Origin: a virus
Direction: 5' to 3' (one strand)
Length of the DNA stretch: 25,573 nt
Virus record (IMG/VR): IMGVR_UViG_3300028548_002164
Span: 1-25,573 of that record
Every line of letters begins with the position of its first letter. The first letter of the stretch is position 1. The position numbers were made by a program, and so were the translations under genes. Shown here one piece after another: positions 8,347 to 16,948 of the stretch. Below the pieces are notes generated by a model. It saw only the letters and a list, made by a program, of their open reading frames with translations, was not told the DNA's origin and ran no database searches.

Positions 8347-10569
8347 ATGGCTGATTTGAGTGCTGGTGAACAAGTAATTTTTGATGAATATTTTGCTAAT
8401 AATTCTAATGGAGGGTTAACCGCAGATCAGTCTTTTGATCAGGAAATGGAAAAGCAAGATAATCGCGGAAGCATTGAAAAGGGAGTTGATGCTGTTGTTA
8501 GTGCTGTTGGTTCTGCTGCTGATTGGGTTACTGGTGCTAATACAGAACCACAAATACCAAAACTAAGTGATTTAGGCGTAAACAAATTAGCCACTAGCAA
8601 AGCTGGAAAATCTTTAATTATGGGGGTTCTTGCCTCATCTTCTGATGATGATCGTATTAAAAAAGGATTTCAGCAAGCGATACCTGATGCTGAATTTAGC
8701 CAAGACAGTTTTGGTAACTTAGTTGTAACAGCCGCAACTAGCAGAAATGAGAAGGGTCAACCTCAAACATATCAAAGGTTTTACCCTAACCCACAAGGCG
8801 CAGATTTGGCTACAGCATATAATGTTTCCAGCATTGCCTCATTAGCCGTACCTATACAAAAATTTGTAGGTGGCACAGGATATACTGCCGCAGCATTAAC
8901 TGGTGGCATTGAGGGCGGTTTGCTAGAAGCGTTTTCATCATACTTGGCTAAAGATAAATACAATGTAATGGAAGTGCCAAAGACTGCGCTTGGAACAATA
9001 ATAGCCAAGCCATTTGGTGACTTATTAGGAGCAGCTTTTAATAAAGTTAAAGAAATAGTAAATAGAGCAAAGTTGGGCGATATGCCTACTGGCGCAGCAG
9101 AGCAAGAGATTGCTGACGCTTTAGTAGAAGAAGGGTTAAACCCTGACGATGTATTAGACTCAGTTTATCGTGAAATGAACGTAGATATTGGCTCTGGCTC
9201 TACTCCTGCTGAAACTGCAAGGTACAGGACTGCACAGGCATTAAACCCACCTGTTCCAATGACAAGAGGTGATGTGTCAAATGACAAAAGCCGTGGACTA
9301 CTTGAAGACTCTATTTTATATGGAAATTATGGCGATTCAGCAAGGTCGCAAATGGAAGGGATTAGGGCAGATCAAAATATAGCCATTGAGCAGAATTTAG
9401 GAAATATTAAACAGCAGATGGCAGGCCCAGAAGGGCAAGTAATAGATAAAAGGGTAGGTGGCGCACAGGCACAAGCAGAACTTGTTGCTTCAAAGGCTGC
9501 ACAAGGCACTGCAAGGGATGCGGCATACGATACTGCAAGAGGAAGTGAAGCGTTTATTGACCCAGATAACGGAAGCCAAATAGCAGGCACAATATTACAG
9601 AATGTTAATGCTAACTTTAGCGATATTAGTGCGCCTACTGCATATCGTTTATTCAATAAAGAACTAGCACCATTGCTTCAAGAAGGTCAGTCTTTAAGGT
9701 CAATATTTGAAGCTAGAAAACTTCTTAGCAGTCATGCTAATCAAGCAGGCCCAGAAGGTGCTGCTGCTGCTGCAATGAACCGACAATTAGATCAGCAATT
9801 AGTAGACCAATCAAATGACTTGCTCTTGTATGGGGATTCTGACTCTGTAGCCACTTGGCTTGATGCTATAAGTCAACACAAAGACTTTATGAAAAAGTGG
9901 GAAGATAACGGCATATTAAAAGAATTAACATCTAAAAGTATCCGTGACGGGGAAATGGTCTTAAATAAAGACCCTACTGATGTAGCTAACGCTATATTTA
10001 GTATTGCTTTAAACCCAAATAAAACAGGCATGACTCGTAATCTTATTACTTTAAAAAAGGAACTTTCCTCAGAAACATGGAACGGATTGCGCCAAGAGTT
10101 TTTCATTAAACTATCTGAAAAAATGATGAAAACAAATGGTGATTTAGCTGGTCAAACATTTGCTACGTCATGGAAAGCAGTAAAGTCTAATAAGACGCTT
10201 GTTAATACCCTATTTACAAAAGAAGAAAGATCTAAAATTGATGCTTTAGCGTCTACTGCAATGAGAATTAGTAGTAAGGCAGCAAACTACTCCAACTCAG
10301 CTAATAGTCTTTTAAATGGGCTTAAAGGGGTTATCAATATGTTTGGCCCCACACCTGTTAGCAGGGGTGCTGGTAGCTTGCCAATCGTAACTCAGGCAAT
10401 GAGTGCTAGTGCCAAAGGTTCAATGGCACAAAGCCCACTACCCAAAAGGCCAAGTGCAATGAGACAGTGGCTAACTACAACGGCTGGCATTACAGTAGGT
10501 GCAGAAACAGTTGAAGGTACAACCAACGCTCTGCTAGGTAATTCAGCATCATCTGGAGAAAATAAGTAA
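8347..10569 (+). CDS. Large internal virion/DNA transfer protein
   Basis: At 740 residues, the largest protein of the ejection group. It opens acidic and Asn-rich (GEQVIFDEYFANN), followed by Ala-rich helical sequence. At ~300-340, PVPMTRGDVSNDKSRGLLEDSILYGNYG…M is a motif I recognise from large phage DNA-transfer proteins ('pvpltrGd.tgd…lED…G.yG'). Residues ~345-560 are helical with AAQGTARDAAYD. Gly/Ala-rich segments and two mildly hydrophobic stretches (AALTGGIEGGLLEAF, AGITVGAETVEG) lie at either end. A role comparable to P22 gp16 or T7 gp15/gp16 is inferred; no peptidoglycan-cleaving domain is apparent. Its stop overlaps the portal start (TAATG). Confidence 0.55.
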   Translation: MADLSAGEQVIFDEYFANNSNGGLTADQSFDQEMEKQDNRGSIEKGVDAVVSAVGSAADWVTGANTEPQIPKLSDLGVNKLATSKAGKSLIMGVLASSSDDDRIKKGFQQAIPDAEFSQDSFGNLVVTAATSRNEKGQPQTYQRFYPNPQGADLATAYNVSSIASLAVPIQKFVGGTGYTAAALTGGIEGGLLEAFSSYLAKDKYNVMEVPKTALGTIIAKPFGDLLGAAFNKVKEIVNRAKLGDMPTGAAEQEIADALVEEGLNPDDVLDSVYREMNVDIGSGSTPAETARYRTAQALNPPVPMTRGDVSNDKSRGLLEDSILYGNYGDSARSQMEGIRADQNIAIEQNLGNIKQQMAGPEGQVIDKRVGGAQAQAELVASKAAQGTARDAAYDTARGSEAFIDPDNGSQIAGTILQNVNANFSDISAPTAYRLFNKELAPLLQEGQSLRSIFEARKLLSSHANQAGPEGAAAAAMNRQLDQQLVDQSNDLLLYGDSDSVATWLDAISQHKDFMKKWEDNGILKELTSKSIRDGEMVLNKDPTDVANAIFSIALNPNKTGMTRNLITLKKELSSETWNGLRQEFFIKLSEKMMKTNGDLAGQTFATSWKAVKSNKTLVNTLFTKEERSKIDALASTAMRISSKAANYSNSANSLLNGLKGVINMFGPTPVSRGAGSLPIVTQAMSASAKGSMAQSPLPKRPSAMRQWLTTTAGITVGAETVEGTTNALLGNSASSGENK

Positions 10570-12737
10570 TGCCACAAATGAAAGAAGATGAAATCCAAGG
10601 CGCAGTAAAAGCCGCTATTGAGGCTGCTATTGATTACGTTGACAGTGACATTCGAGATCAGCGAGAACGCGCTCAAAAGTATTTTGATGGTGCTGTAGAC
10701 CTTAGTCACGAACAGGGCCGATCTAAAGTTGTTTCAACTAAAGTGCGTGATGTTGTGCGTGGTGCAAAGCCTGGTTTAATGCGTGTGTTTCTGACTAACG
10801 ATAAGTTTGTTGAATTTACACCCAAAGGCCCAGAGGACGTTCAAAATGCAGAACAAGCCACAGCATACACTCATTGGGTGTTTAACAAAGTTGGGGGCTA
10901 CAACGTATTAAGTAATGCGATACATGATTCGCTGGTTAAGAAAGTCGGCATAGTGAAGGTGTGGTGGAATAACGAGACCATTGCAGAATCGCACACTTAT
11001 GAGAATTTGTCTGATGAAGAAGTTGAAATGCTCTTGTCTGATGATGAGGTTGAAATCGTTGAACACTCGCAAGAGATAGAAATGGAAATGGACGAAATGG
11101 GCATGGAAATGTCTCGCAATGTTCATTCAATGTTAATTTCTCACAAGCGAGAAGAAGGGGAAATGGTCATTGAGGGTATCCCCCCAGAAGAATTCTTTAT
11201 TGACGGGACTGCAAAGTCGATTGATGATGCCTACATTGTCTGCCATAAATCTGAAAAATATGCAGGCGATTTGGTTGCAATGGGATTTGACCAAGACATT
11301 ATTGATGGTTTAGCTGGAGAAGAAGATGAATCATTAAGTGATGAAGAAAGTTTGTTACGTTTTGGAACCAGTATTGATACCTCAAATAACACTGTAAATG
11401 ACCCATCCATGCGTGTCGTTGTGGTTACCGAAGCCTATTTAAAAATAGACATTGAAGGTGATGGTGTACCAACACTACACAAGTTTTTATGTGGCGGCAC
11501 TAATTACGAAATATTAGAGCAAGAGCCTTGGGATAAAGCCCCATTTGCTGATTTCCACGTTGACCCAGAACCACACGCATTTTATGGAAGATCGCTTGCT
11601 GAATTAGTAATGAATGACCAAGACACAACCACTAGCGTATTACGCGGCATACTAGATAACGTGGCCTTGGTAAACACGCCCAGATTAGAAGTTAATGAAG
11701 ATTTGGTGGAAATGGACGATGTGCTTAATAACGAGATCGGCGCAATCATTCGCAGTGAGCAAATAGGGTCAGTAAACCCCCTTGTAGTGCCTTTTGTAGC
11801 TGGTTCCACACTACCAGCACTACAATACCTAGATATGCTCGTAGAGGAGAAAACAGGCATCTCTAAGATGAGTATGGGCCTTAACGCAGACGCCTTGCAG
11901 AACACAACAGCGACGGGTGCAGCATTGACCGCACAAGCCAGCGCAGGCCATGTAGAAGTTATGGCTAGAAACCTCGCAGAAGGCATGAAACGATTATTCC
12001 AACTCATGCTACACGTTTCCATCAAAAACAGCCCAGATGAGCAAATGATGCGTCTTAACGGGGAGTTTATACCTGTTGACCCGTCAGTGTGGGATAGCAC
12101 GATGGATATGGAAATCAATGTCGGTCTAGGTACTGGCAAAGAGGACGTTAAAGCTGCCGCGCTAATGCAAACTTTCCAAACTCAGCAGCAGATATGGCAA
12201 ACCTACGGGGCGCAAAATGGCTTAGTTTCAATGACTCAAATGCGAAACACGCTATCAGATATGCTGGCTTTAAGTGGCCTTAAAAATGCTGACCGCTATT
12301 ACGCGCCAATGACACCAGAGAAAGAGCAGCAGTTAATGGCTCAAATGGCACAACAAGCCCAACAAGAAGCTGCTATGGCTCAACAGCAGGGCGACCCAAT
12401 GGCACAGGCATTGATTGAATCTGAGCAGATAAAAGCGCAAGCGCGTATGCAAGGCGATCAAATGAAAATGCAGGGCAAGATGCAGGCTGATAACATTAAG
12501 ATGCAAGCCAATATGCAAGTTAAAGCGGCTGAAATGCAGAGCGCACAGGGCAAGGAACTGGCTGATTTACAACTTAAATATCGTGAATTACAAACTGGTG
12601 ATGATCTGAACCGAGATAAAATGAACCAGGAGCTACTTATTGAAGCCGCTAAAATCTTAGGTCAGTACGGAACAGCAGTGGATGTTGAACGTGTTAGAGC
12701 CATGCAAGCGGCTCCCAGATTAGGCAATGTGCAATGA
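10569..12737 (+). CDS. Portal protein (P22-type)
   Basis: A 722-residue protein. The head DYVDSDIRDQRERAQKYFDG, then SKVVSTKVRDVVRGAKPGLMRVF, is the conserved start of the P22-like portal family. Further family segments are IPPEEFFIDGTAKSIDDAYIVCHK, ARNLAEGMKRLFQLM and VGLGTGKED. Residues ~155-185 carry an unusual run of Glu/Met (EMEMDEMGMEMS). The C-terminal ~145 residues are Gln/Met/Ala-rich and would form a long helix, like the barrel of P22 portals. The portal is the dodecameric DNA gate at one capsid vertex. Its stop overlaps the next gene (ATGA), and the scaffold and capsid genes follow, which supports the call. Confidence 0.85.
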   Translation: MPQMKEDEIQGAVKAAIEAAIDYVDSDIRDQRERAQKYFDGAVDLSHEQGRSKVVSTKVRDVVRGAKPGLMRVFLTNDKFVEFTPKGPEDVQNAEQATAYTHWVFNKVGGYNVLSNAIHDSLVKKVGIVKVWWNNETIAESHTYENLSDEEVEMLLSDDEVEIVEHSQEIEMEMDEMGMEMSRNVHSMLISHKREEGEMVIEGIPPEEFFIDGTAKSIDDAYIVCHKSEKYAGDLVAMGFDQDIIDGLAGEEDESLSDEESLLRFGTSIDTSNNTVNDPSMRVVVVTEAYLKIDIEGDGVPTLHKFLCGGTNYEILEQEPWDKAPFADFHVDPEPHAFYGRSLAELVMNDQDTTTSVLRGILDNVALVNTPRLEVNEDLVEMDDVLNNEIGAIIRSEQIGSVNPLVVPFVAGSTLPALQYLDMLVEEKTGISKMSMGLNADALQNTTATGAALTAQASAGHVEVMARNLAEGMKRLFQLMLHVSIKNSPDEQMMRLNGEFIPVDPSVWDSTMDMEINVGLGTGKEDVKAAALMQTFQTQQQIWQTYGAQNGLVSMTQMRNTLSDMLALSGLKNADRYYAPMTPEKEQQLMAQMAQQAQQEAAMAQQQGDPMAQALIESEQIKAQARMQGDQMKMQGKMQADNIKMQANMQVKAAEMQSAQGKELADLQLKYRELQTGDDLNRDKMNQELLIEAAKILGQYGTAVDVERVRAMQAAPRLGNVQ

Positions 12738-12958
12738 TTTTAAAATCACAGGCTGAAAATTTGTTAACTAATGAGACTTTTTTGGAAGTTTTTGTTAGCC
12801 TACGAACAAATCAGTGTAATGTTTTCTTACATTCCAAGGCTGATGAAGTAGCAAAAAGAGAAGAAGCCCATAACTTATTACGGGCTTTAAATGAATTTGA
12901 GAATATCTTGAAACGGGCAATAACCAATCAAGATTTTCGAGATAAACGCAGCAAATAA
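12734..12958 (+). CDS. Small conserved protein between portal and scaffold
   Basis: A 74-residue protein whose ATG overlaps the portal stop (ATGA). It is largely helical, with FLEVFVSLRTNQCNVFL and a conserved-looking EEAHNLLRALNEFENILKRA segment. Short proteins with a 'HxLRALxxLxxxLxxxI' core occur at the same place in other phages with P22-type portals. No function is known to me; a head-assembly accessory role is only suggested by position. Confidence 0.6.
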   Translation: MILKSQAENLLTNETFLEVFVSLRTNQCNVFLHSKADEVAKREEAHNLLRALNEFENILKRAITNQDFRDKRSK

Positions 12959-12969
12959 AGGATAGCACC

Positions 12970-13953
12970 GTGGAAACGACTACCGAGTTGAGCATGGAAA
13001 ATGCAGTTGAGGCGTTAATGGCTCAAGAGCCAGAAGTAGCCAAGGCAGAAACTACCGATACCGAAGTGGATGAAGTAGAAGAAACCGAGGTTGAAGAGGC
13101 TGACGTTGAAGATTCAGATGAAGATGCAGATGATGCAGATGATGATGAAGATGAATACGAAAGTGACGAAGGTGATATAGATTCCGAAGAACTAGACGAT
13201 CAAGCTGAGACAAAACTTTACCCCGTAAAAATAGACGGGGAAATAGTTAATGTAACTCTAAGCGATCTAACCAAAGGTTATGGCGGTGATCAATTTAACC
13301 AAAAAAACATGAGACACAATGCTGAACAGCGCAAAGTTATGGAAGAGGCTTTTAATAATCTCAACCAGCAACGAGCGCAGATTGATCAGTATGCACAAAA
13401 ACTTAGTCAGAACGGCTTAGTGGCAAAACCTGTTTTTCCCTCAAGAGAATTATTTACAAATGACCCTCTGGGTTATATGGATGCTGAACTTGAGTACCGA
13501 GAAAAGATGGGATTGTACCAAGACGATCAAAACCAGTTACAGCAAAACCATCAAGAAGTGCAAAAGGCGCAGGCAGAAGCTAACCAAGCGAATTTGCAAT
13601 ATCAGCAAGAAGAATTGAAACGATTAGTTCCAGATTTTGCAGATGCTAAAAAAGCAACAAAATTGAAGGACAATCTTATTGAGCATGGCAAAAAGCGTAA
13701 TTTTACTGCGGCTGAAATAAATTCAGTTGTAGATGCGCGAACCATGCACGTTCTTCACGAAAGTATGCTGTGGCGTCAGTCATTAGAGGGCAAGAGTAAT
13801 GTGCAAGCAAAGCTTAAAAAAGCCCGTCCGTTAATGAAATCTGGCGTCAAGAAAACTGGTGAATCTGCTAAAAGTGTTGAAACAAAACTCATGTCTAAAT
13901 TGAAAAAATCAGGCAGCGTCCAAGATGCAGCCGCATTATTGTTTAATAACTAA
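12970..13953 (+). CDS. Capsid scaffolding protein
   Basis: A 327-residue protein starting at GTG, chosen because AAAGGA (12957-12962) lies 7 bp upstream; an in-frame ATG at 12994 has no such site. Residues ~28-75 are almost all Asp/Glu. A conserved KIDGEIVNVTLSDLTKGYGG segment follows (the 'V.g.e..vtl.el..gY' motif of phage scaffolds), then a Gln-rich coiled-coil region (~115-215), and a basic C-terminus (KKARPLMKSGVKK, LMSKLKKSG). An acidic head, helical middle and basic tail is the normal scaffold plan, the basic end binding the shell. It lies immediately before the major capsid gene. Confidence 0.8.
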   Translation: METTTELSMENAVEALMAQEPEVAKAETTDTEVDEVEETEVEEADVEDSDEDADDADDDEDEYESDEGDIDSEELDDQAETKLYPVKIDGEIVNVTLSDLTKGYGGDQFNQKNMRHNAEQRKVMEEAFNNLNQQRAQIDQYAQKLSQNGLVAKPVFPSRELFTNDPLGYMDAELEYREKMGLYQDDQNQLQQNHQEVQKAQAEANQANLQYQQEELKRLVPDFADAKKATKLKDNLIEHGKKRNFTAAEINSVVDARTMHVLHESMLWRQSLEGKSNVQAKLKKARPLMKSGVKKTGESAKSVETKLMSKLKKSGSVQDAAALLFNN

Positions 13954-13977
13954 CTTATTGATTTTAAAGGATTTATC

Positions 13978-14931
13978 ATGGCACAACCCACCAACACGTT
14001 CGATACATATGATTCTAAGGCCCTAAAAGAGGACGTTTCTTCCGTCATCTATAACGTCGACCCCAGTGAAGTACCTCTGCTTAGTTCGATTCCCAAAGTT
14101 TCAGCAACTAACACTTTGCACCAGTGGCAAACCGATACTTTACGTCCTGGAGTTTCAACAAACAAAAATATCGAAGGTGACGCAACAACCGCAGAGCAAC
14201 GAACCTCTGTTGCTCGTATTCACAACTTCACTCAGATATTTAAAAATGCTGTCACAATTTCTGGCACTGATCAGAGCGTAACCAATATCGGTTATGGTCA
14301 ACAAATGGCGCATGAAATAATCAAAGTCGGCAAAGAGCAAAAGACAGACATTGAATCTAGTATTTTTGCCAATCTCGCGTTTGCTTCTGGTAATGCAACC
14401 ACTGCGCGTGTAATGGGTGGATTAACGTCTTACATTAAAACCAATGTGACCAACATCACGGGCGGTGGTGGTGCTAACCCAACGGGAACTGTTCCTGGTG
14501 CAACTGCTCGGACAAATGGAGCCTTGACTGTGTTTAATCAGACTAAGTTTGATGCTTGTATGCAGCAAATTTGGACCTCAGGGGGCACTCCCGATACTGT
14601 ATATCTAACCAGTGGACAAATGCAGAGGGCACTTTCATTTGTGGGCAACAATAATGAACGCGCTACTGCTCAAAATGGCAAGGTTTCACAGCTACTTTCG
14701 ATCTATATGACGCCCTGGGGTTCTGTGACGTTCACTCCGTCGCGTCATCAGGAAAGCAGAAGTGTGTTCATCTTACAGAGCGATATGCTGGCATTAGCAT
14801 CATTACGTCCGATGAAAACTGAGGAACTTGCTAAAAATGGGGATAATGTCACGAGACAATGCTTAACGGAGGCCACTTTGGTCGTTCGTAATGAGAAATC
14901 ATTAGGATTGGTTGCTGACTGTTCAGCTTAA
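13978..14931 (+). CDS. Major capsid protein, SU10-like (DUF5309 family)
   Basis: A 317-residue protein with an AAAGGA ribosome binding site. The start TFDTYDSKALKEDVSSVIYNVDPSEVPLLSSI and then NTLHQWQTDTLRP are the hallmark of the DUF5309/SU10 major capsid family, an HK97-fold group found in marine and enteric podoviruses. Further family features are FKNAVTISGTDQSV, QMAHEIIKVGKEQKTDIES, and DTVYLTSGQMQRALSF near residue 200. The C-terminal ERATAQNGKVSQLLSIYMTPWGSVTFTPSRH also fits. It is preceded by scaffold and followed by a strong terminator, as expected for a highly expressed capsid gene. Confidence 0.9.
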   Translation: MAQPTNTFDTYDSKALKEDVSSVIYNVDPSEVPLLSSIPKVSATNTLHQWQTDTLRPGVSTNKNIEGDATTAEQRTSVARIHNFTQIFKNAVTISGTDQSVTNIGYGQQMAHEIIKVGKEQKTDIESSIFANLAFASGNATTARVMGGLTSYIKTNVTNITGGGGANPTGTVPGATARTNGALTVFNQTKFDACMQQIWTSGGTPDTVYLTSGQMQRALSFVGNNNERATAQNGKVSQLLSIYMTPWGSVTFTPSRHQESRSVFILQSDMLALASLRPMKTEELAKNGDNVTRQCLTEATLVVRNEKSLGLVADCSA

Positions 14932-14946
14932 TTAAAGCACAACACC

Positions 14947-14973
14947 AAGGGGCTGAAATACGCCCCTTTTTTT
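14947..14973 (+). terminator. Rho-independent terminator after the capsid gene
   Basis: A perfect 7-bp stem, AAGGGGC (14947-14953) and GCCCCTT (14962-14968), with an 8-nt loop, runs directly into a seven-T tract (14967-14973). It lies between the capsid stop and the next ribosome binding site, so it probably lowers expression of the downstream genes relative to capsid. Confidence 0.9.
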
Positions 14974-14985
14974 AGGATAACTTTA

Positions 14986-15273
14986 ATGGCTAAGATTTCA
15001 GAAAAATGGGTTGCTGATGGTGACAAAATTCATGTAATACGAAAGCATGATTGGAACCCAATGTTAGACCAAGCGCAAGCATACCGCGACCAAGGCATTG
15101 ATGGGTTTGGCGAGAACAAACTTGTTGGCGTTATTGATGCGGCATTGATGGGCGAATGGCTAAAAGAGGCTGGCGTGGCTTGGGATGATACTCATGCTAA
15201 AGCCGAAGTGGTTAAGCGCAAAATGCTATCGGGTGAGTTTGATAAATTGCGTGTTTGGGATAAGACTTATTAG
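14986..15273 (+). CDS. Small conserved phage protein downstream of capsid
   Basis: A 95-residue protein with AGGATAA before the ATG. The sequence KISEKWVADGDKIHVIRKHDWNPMLDQA, then GFGENKLVGVIDAALMGEWLKEAGVAWDD and MLSGEFDKLRVWDKTY, follows a pattern I recognise from proteins placed just after SU10-type capsid genes in several podoviruses. It may be a head-completion or head-decoration accessory; that is position-based only. Its stop overlaps the next start (TAGTG). Confidence 0.65.
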   Translation: MAKISEKWVADGDKIHVIRKHDWNPMLDQAQAYRDQGIDGFGENKLVGVIDAALMGEWLKEAGVAWDDTHAKAEVVKRKMLSGEFDKLRVWDKTY

Positions 15274-15449
15274 TGTGGCCCAGCCCCTTAGAGCTTTATC
15301 CTGTTCATGTATCTCCAACGATAGCACCACAAGGCATGGCTTATGTAATTGAACCGCAAGTAATACGGGAGCAAGATTATATGCGTGTACAGCCAATCAG
15401 CAAACCATACGAAATAACCGCTTACAGCACTTTACACTGGATTGTCTGA
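15273..15449 (+). CDS. Small head-region protein (58 aa, GTG start)
   Basis: Reads from GTG at 15273, whose first base is the last base of the upstream stop (TAGTG), to a TGA at 15447-15449 that overlaps the next ATG (TGATG). It therefore fills the space between two conserved genes without a gap. The product begins MWPSPLELYPVHVSPT and ends YEITAYSTLHWIV; it has a Met-Tyr-rich YVIEP…DYMRV centre. No family is recognised. Confidence comes from the tight fit and absence of another reading. Confidence 0.6.
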   Translation: MWPSPLELYPVHVSPTIAPQGMAYVIEPQVIREQDYMRVQPISKPYEITAYSTLHWIV

Positions 15450-15892
15450 TGCTTGCGGAAATTGCGATTGCGAATGCAATTTGGAAGACTTTATCGACTG
15501 CTCTCAAAAATGGCAAGCAGCTATATGAGGTAGGTGGTCAAGTAAGTGATTACCTGTCAGCAACGCAAAAGGTAAAAGAGAAAGCTGGAGATGCCAACAG
15601 CCGTGGCACAGCCCTAGAAGCGTACCAATTTGCAGAGCAAGAGCGAGTTAGGCGTTCTCAGCTTGAATTCCACCTAAAAAAGAGCCGATTAAATGGGTGG
15701 AGTGACTTTGTAAAATTCGAGGCCGAGTGGCACAGGCAACGAAAAGAAGAAGAAAAGGAGAAAATAAACGCTCGTATTAGAAGAAATAACAAACTACAAA
15801 AAGATATTTCTTTAGCTATCAATATAGGTATTTTCATGATTATAGCAATGGGGCTTTTGTTCGGAATTGCAGTTTATTATATGAGACCATAA
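15449..15892 (+). CDS. Helical membrane-anchored phage protein, unknown role
   Basis: A 147-residue protein. Residues 1-45 hold a mildly hydrophobic/Ala-rich helix (AIANAIWKTLSTALKNGKQLYEVGGQVSDYL). Residues ~62-118 are highly charged and helical, with a WSDFVKFEAEWHRQRKEEEKEK segment. A single membrane segment lies at ~124-143 (INIGIFMIIAMGLLFGIAVYY), followed by MRP. Proteins with 'a..K.i...i..G.el…i..f…' and 'W.dwv.fqaeaRR.rre' occur after capsid genes in other marine podoviruses with no assigned function. The TM tail and its position just before lysis genes leave a lysis role possible. Confidence 0.6.
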   Translation: MLAEIAIANAIWKTLSTALKNGKQLYEVGGQVSDYLSATQKVKEKAGDANSRGTALEAYQFAEQERVRRSQLEFHLKKSRLNGWSDFVKFEAEWHRQRKEEEKEKINARIRRNNKLQKDISLAINIGIFMIIAMGLLFGIAVYYMRP

Positions 15893-16072
15893 ATGAAAGA
15901 CATCGAATTAAGTGACGCACAACTAGATAAAATTGCTGAACTCGCTAGTGAAAAATCTATGGCAAAATTTCACCAAGCTGTAGGCAAGTCTGTAATTAAA
16001 AAAGGTTTATGGCTTGCTGCTGCTGTCGGTGTGGCTGTTCTAGTTTTTCTACAGGAGGGAATGCAAAAATGA
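15893..16072 (+). CDS. Small single-TM protein upstream of endolysin
   Basis: A 59-residue protein; the ATG directly follows the previous TAA and the stop overlaps the endolysin start (ATGA). The N-terminal half is soluble and amphipathic (DIELSDAQLDKIAELASEKS). Residues ~38-54 form a short membrane segment (GLWLAAAVGVAVLVFL), preceded by KSVIKK. 'lsdeql..IAe.aAe.a…..vGksv.kk..w' proteins of this size are common near phage lysis genes. It could be a pinholin- or antiholin-like regulator, but nothing in the sequence proves this. Confidence 0.65.
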   Translation: MKDIELSDAQLDKIAELASEKSMAKFHQAVGKSVIKKGLWLAAAVGVAVLVFLQEGMQK

Positions 16073-16491
16073 GTTATTCATTTGGTAAAAATAGTTTAAA
16101 ACATCAAGAGGGTCTTAACCCTGACTTAAAGTTGATTTTAAAACGCGCCTTGGAAATATCAGTTTTCGATTTCGGTGTTCCACAAACGGGTGGGGCGAGA
16201 TCAGCAGAGACTCAAAACCGCTTATACTTAGATGGCAAGAGTCAACTAGATGGTCTGAACCACCTTTCAAATCATCAAAGCGGAAATGCTGTAGACGTTT
16301 TCGCAATAGATCCAGAAACGGGGAAAGCCTCATGGGATCACGAAATGCTTGCCGTAATCGCAGCGGCTATGCTTCAAGCTGCTAGTGAGCTTGAGACAGC
16401 ACCATTACGATGGGGTGGCTTATGGGGTCATTACGGGAGAAATGGGGCGTTTTGTGACAGACCTCACTTTGAATTAGTAATAGAGGACTAA
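16069..16491 (+). CDS. Endolysin, M15-family L-Ala-D-Glu/D-Ala-type peptidase
   Basis: A 140-residue protein, chosen to start at 16069 because AGGAGG (16053-16058) lies 10 bp upstream and the ATG overlaps the preceding stop; frame open further upstream encodes a Cys-rich artefact. The zinc-peptidase motifs are visible: GGARSAETQNRLY, then SNHQSGNAVDV (H69, D76), then the C-terminal DRPHFEL (H133). These are the two His and one Asp that bind zinc in the VanY/Peptidase_M15 family. Length matches the short phage form with no separate wall-binding domain. No signal peptide or SAR helix is seen, so release should depend on the adjacent holin. Confidence 0.9.
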   Translation: MSYSFGKNSLKHQEGLNPDLKLILKRALEISVFDFGVPQTGGARSAETQNRLYLDGKSQLDGLNHLSNHQSGNAVDVFAIDPETGKASWDHEMLAVIAAAMLQAASELETAPLRWGGLWGHYGRNGAFCDRPHFELVIED

Positions 16492-16493
16492 TT

Positions 16494-16892
16494 ATGGGCT
16501 GGTTATCAAGTTTAGTAGGCGGTGGGGTTGTAGAGCCGATAGCAGCGATTGGCTCAGTCTTAGACAATCTGATAACTACTGATGAAGAAAGGGCAGCAGC
16601 AGACCTTTTAAAGTCTAAACTGGCACAACAGCCAGCAATGGCCCAAGCTGAAATAAACAAAGTGCAAGCGCAACACAGGTCAACATTTGTTGCAGGAGCA
16701 AGGCCATTCTTAATGTGGGTTTGTGGTCTAGGCTTTTTGTTTGCTTTTGTTGTTAACCCCATTCTTCAATGGTTAGCACCCGATTTAGGCGCACCAGAAT
16801 TGCCGTTAGATGCAATGATGGAATTAACCCTAGCCATGCTAGGACTAGCTGGATTACGCACAGCAGAGAAGATTAAAGGCGTATCTAAATAA
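16494..16892 (+). CDS. Holin, GTA-type three-TM family (Holin_3TMs)
   Basis: A 132-residue protein, 2 bp after the endolysin, with AGAGGA before the ATG. EINKVQAQHRSTFVAGARPFLMWVCGLGFLFAFVVNPILQWL and ending LAMLGLAGLRTAEKIKGV is the diagnostic pattern of the 'Holin of 3TMs, for gene-transfer release' family. Membrane segments are at ~73-92 and ~105-122, and a less hydrophobic N-terminal one (SSLVGGGVVEPIAAIG). It would form the inner-membrane lesion that lets the M15 endolysin through. A terminator follows directly, closing the late operon. Confidence 0.88.
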   Translation: MGWLSSLVGGGVVEPIAAIGSVLDNLITTDEERAAADLLKSKLAQQPAMAQAEINKVQAQHRSTFVAGARPFLMWVCGLGFLFAFVVNPILQWLAPDLGAPELPLDAMMELTLAMLGLAGLRTAEKIKGVSK

Positions 16893-16919
16893 TTCCCCAT
16901 GCTAGTTCTCCCTAGCCTT

Positions 16920-16948
16920 AGACCACTATGATCAGGTGGTCTTTTTTT
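16920..16948 (+). terminator. Rho-independent terminator of the late operon
   Basis: AGACCAC (16920-16926) and GTGGTCT (16936-16942) form a perfect 7-bp stem with a 9-nt loop, followed by seven T (16942-16948). The convergent minus-strand gene ends inside this hairpin. There is no T tract on the other side, so it should work only rightward. Confidence 0.9.

Noticed and set aside
8347-10569. Lytic transglycosylase activity in the largest ejection protein, as in T7 gp16
   Set aside because: No SLT-type Glu motif or lysozyme signature could be seen in this or the other internal proteins.
11582-12139. Long minus-strand open frame (185 codons) inside the portal gene
   Set aside because: It is antisense to conserved portal sequence, has no neighbouring minus-strand genes and its product shows no recognisable pattern.
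16009-16068. Upstream extension of the endolysin frame giving a Cys-rich N-terminus
   Set aside because: It is the off-frame reading of the TM-protein gene; AGGAGG and the ATGA overlap fix the start at 16069.
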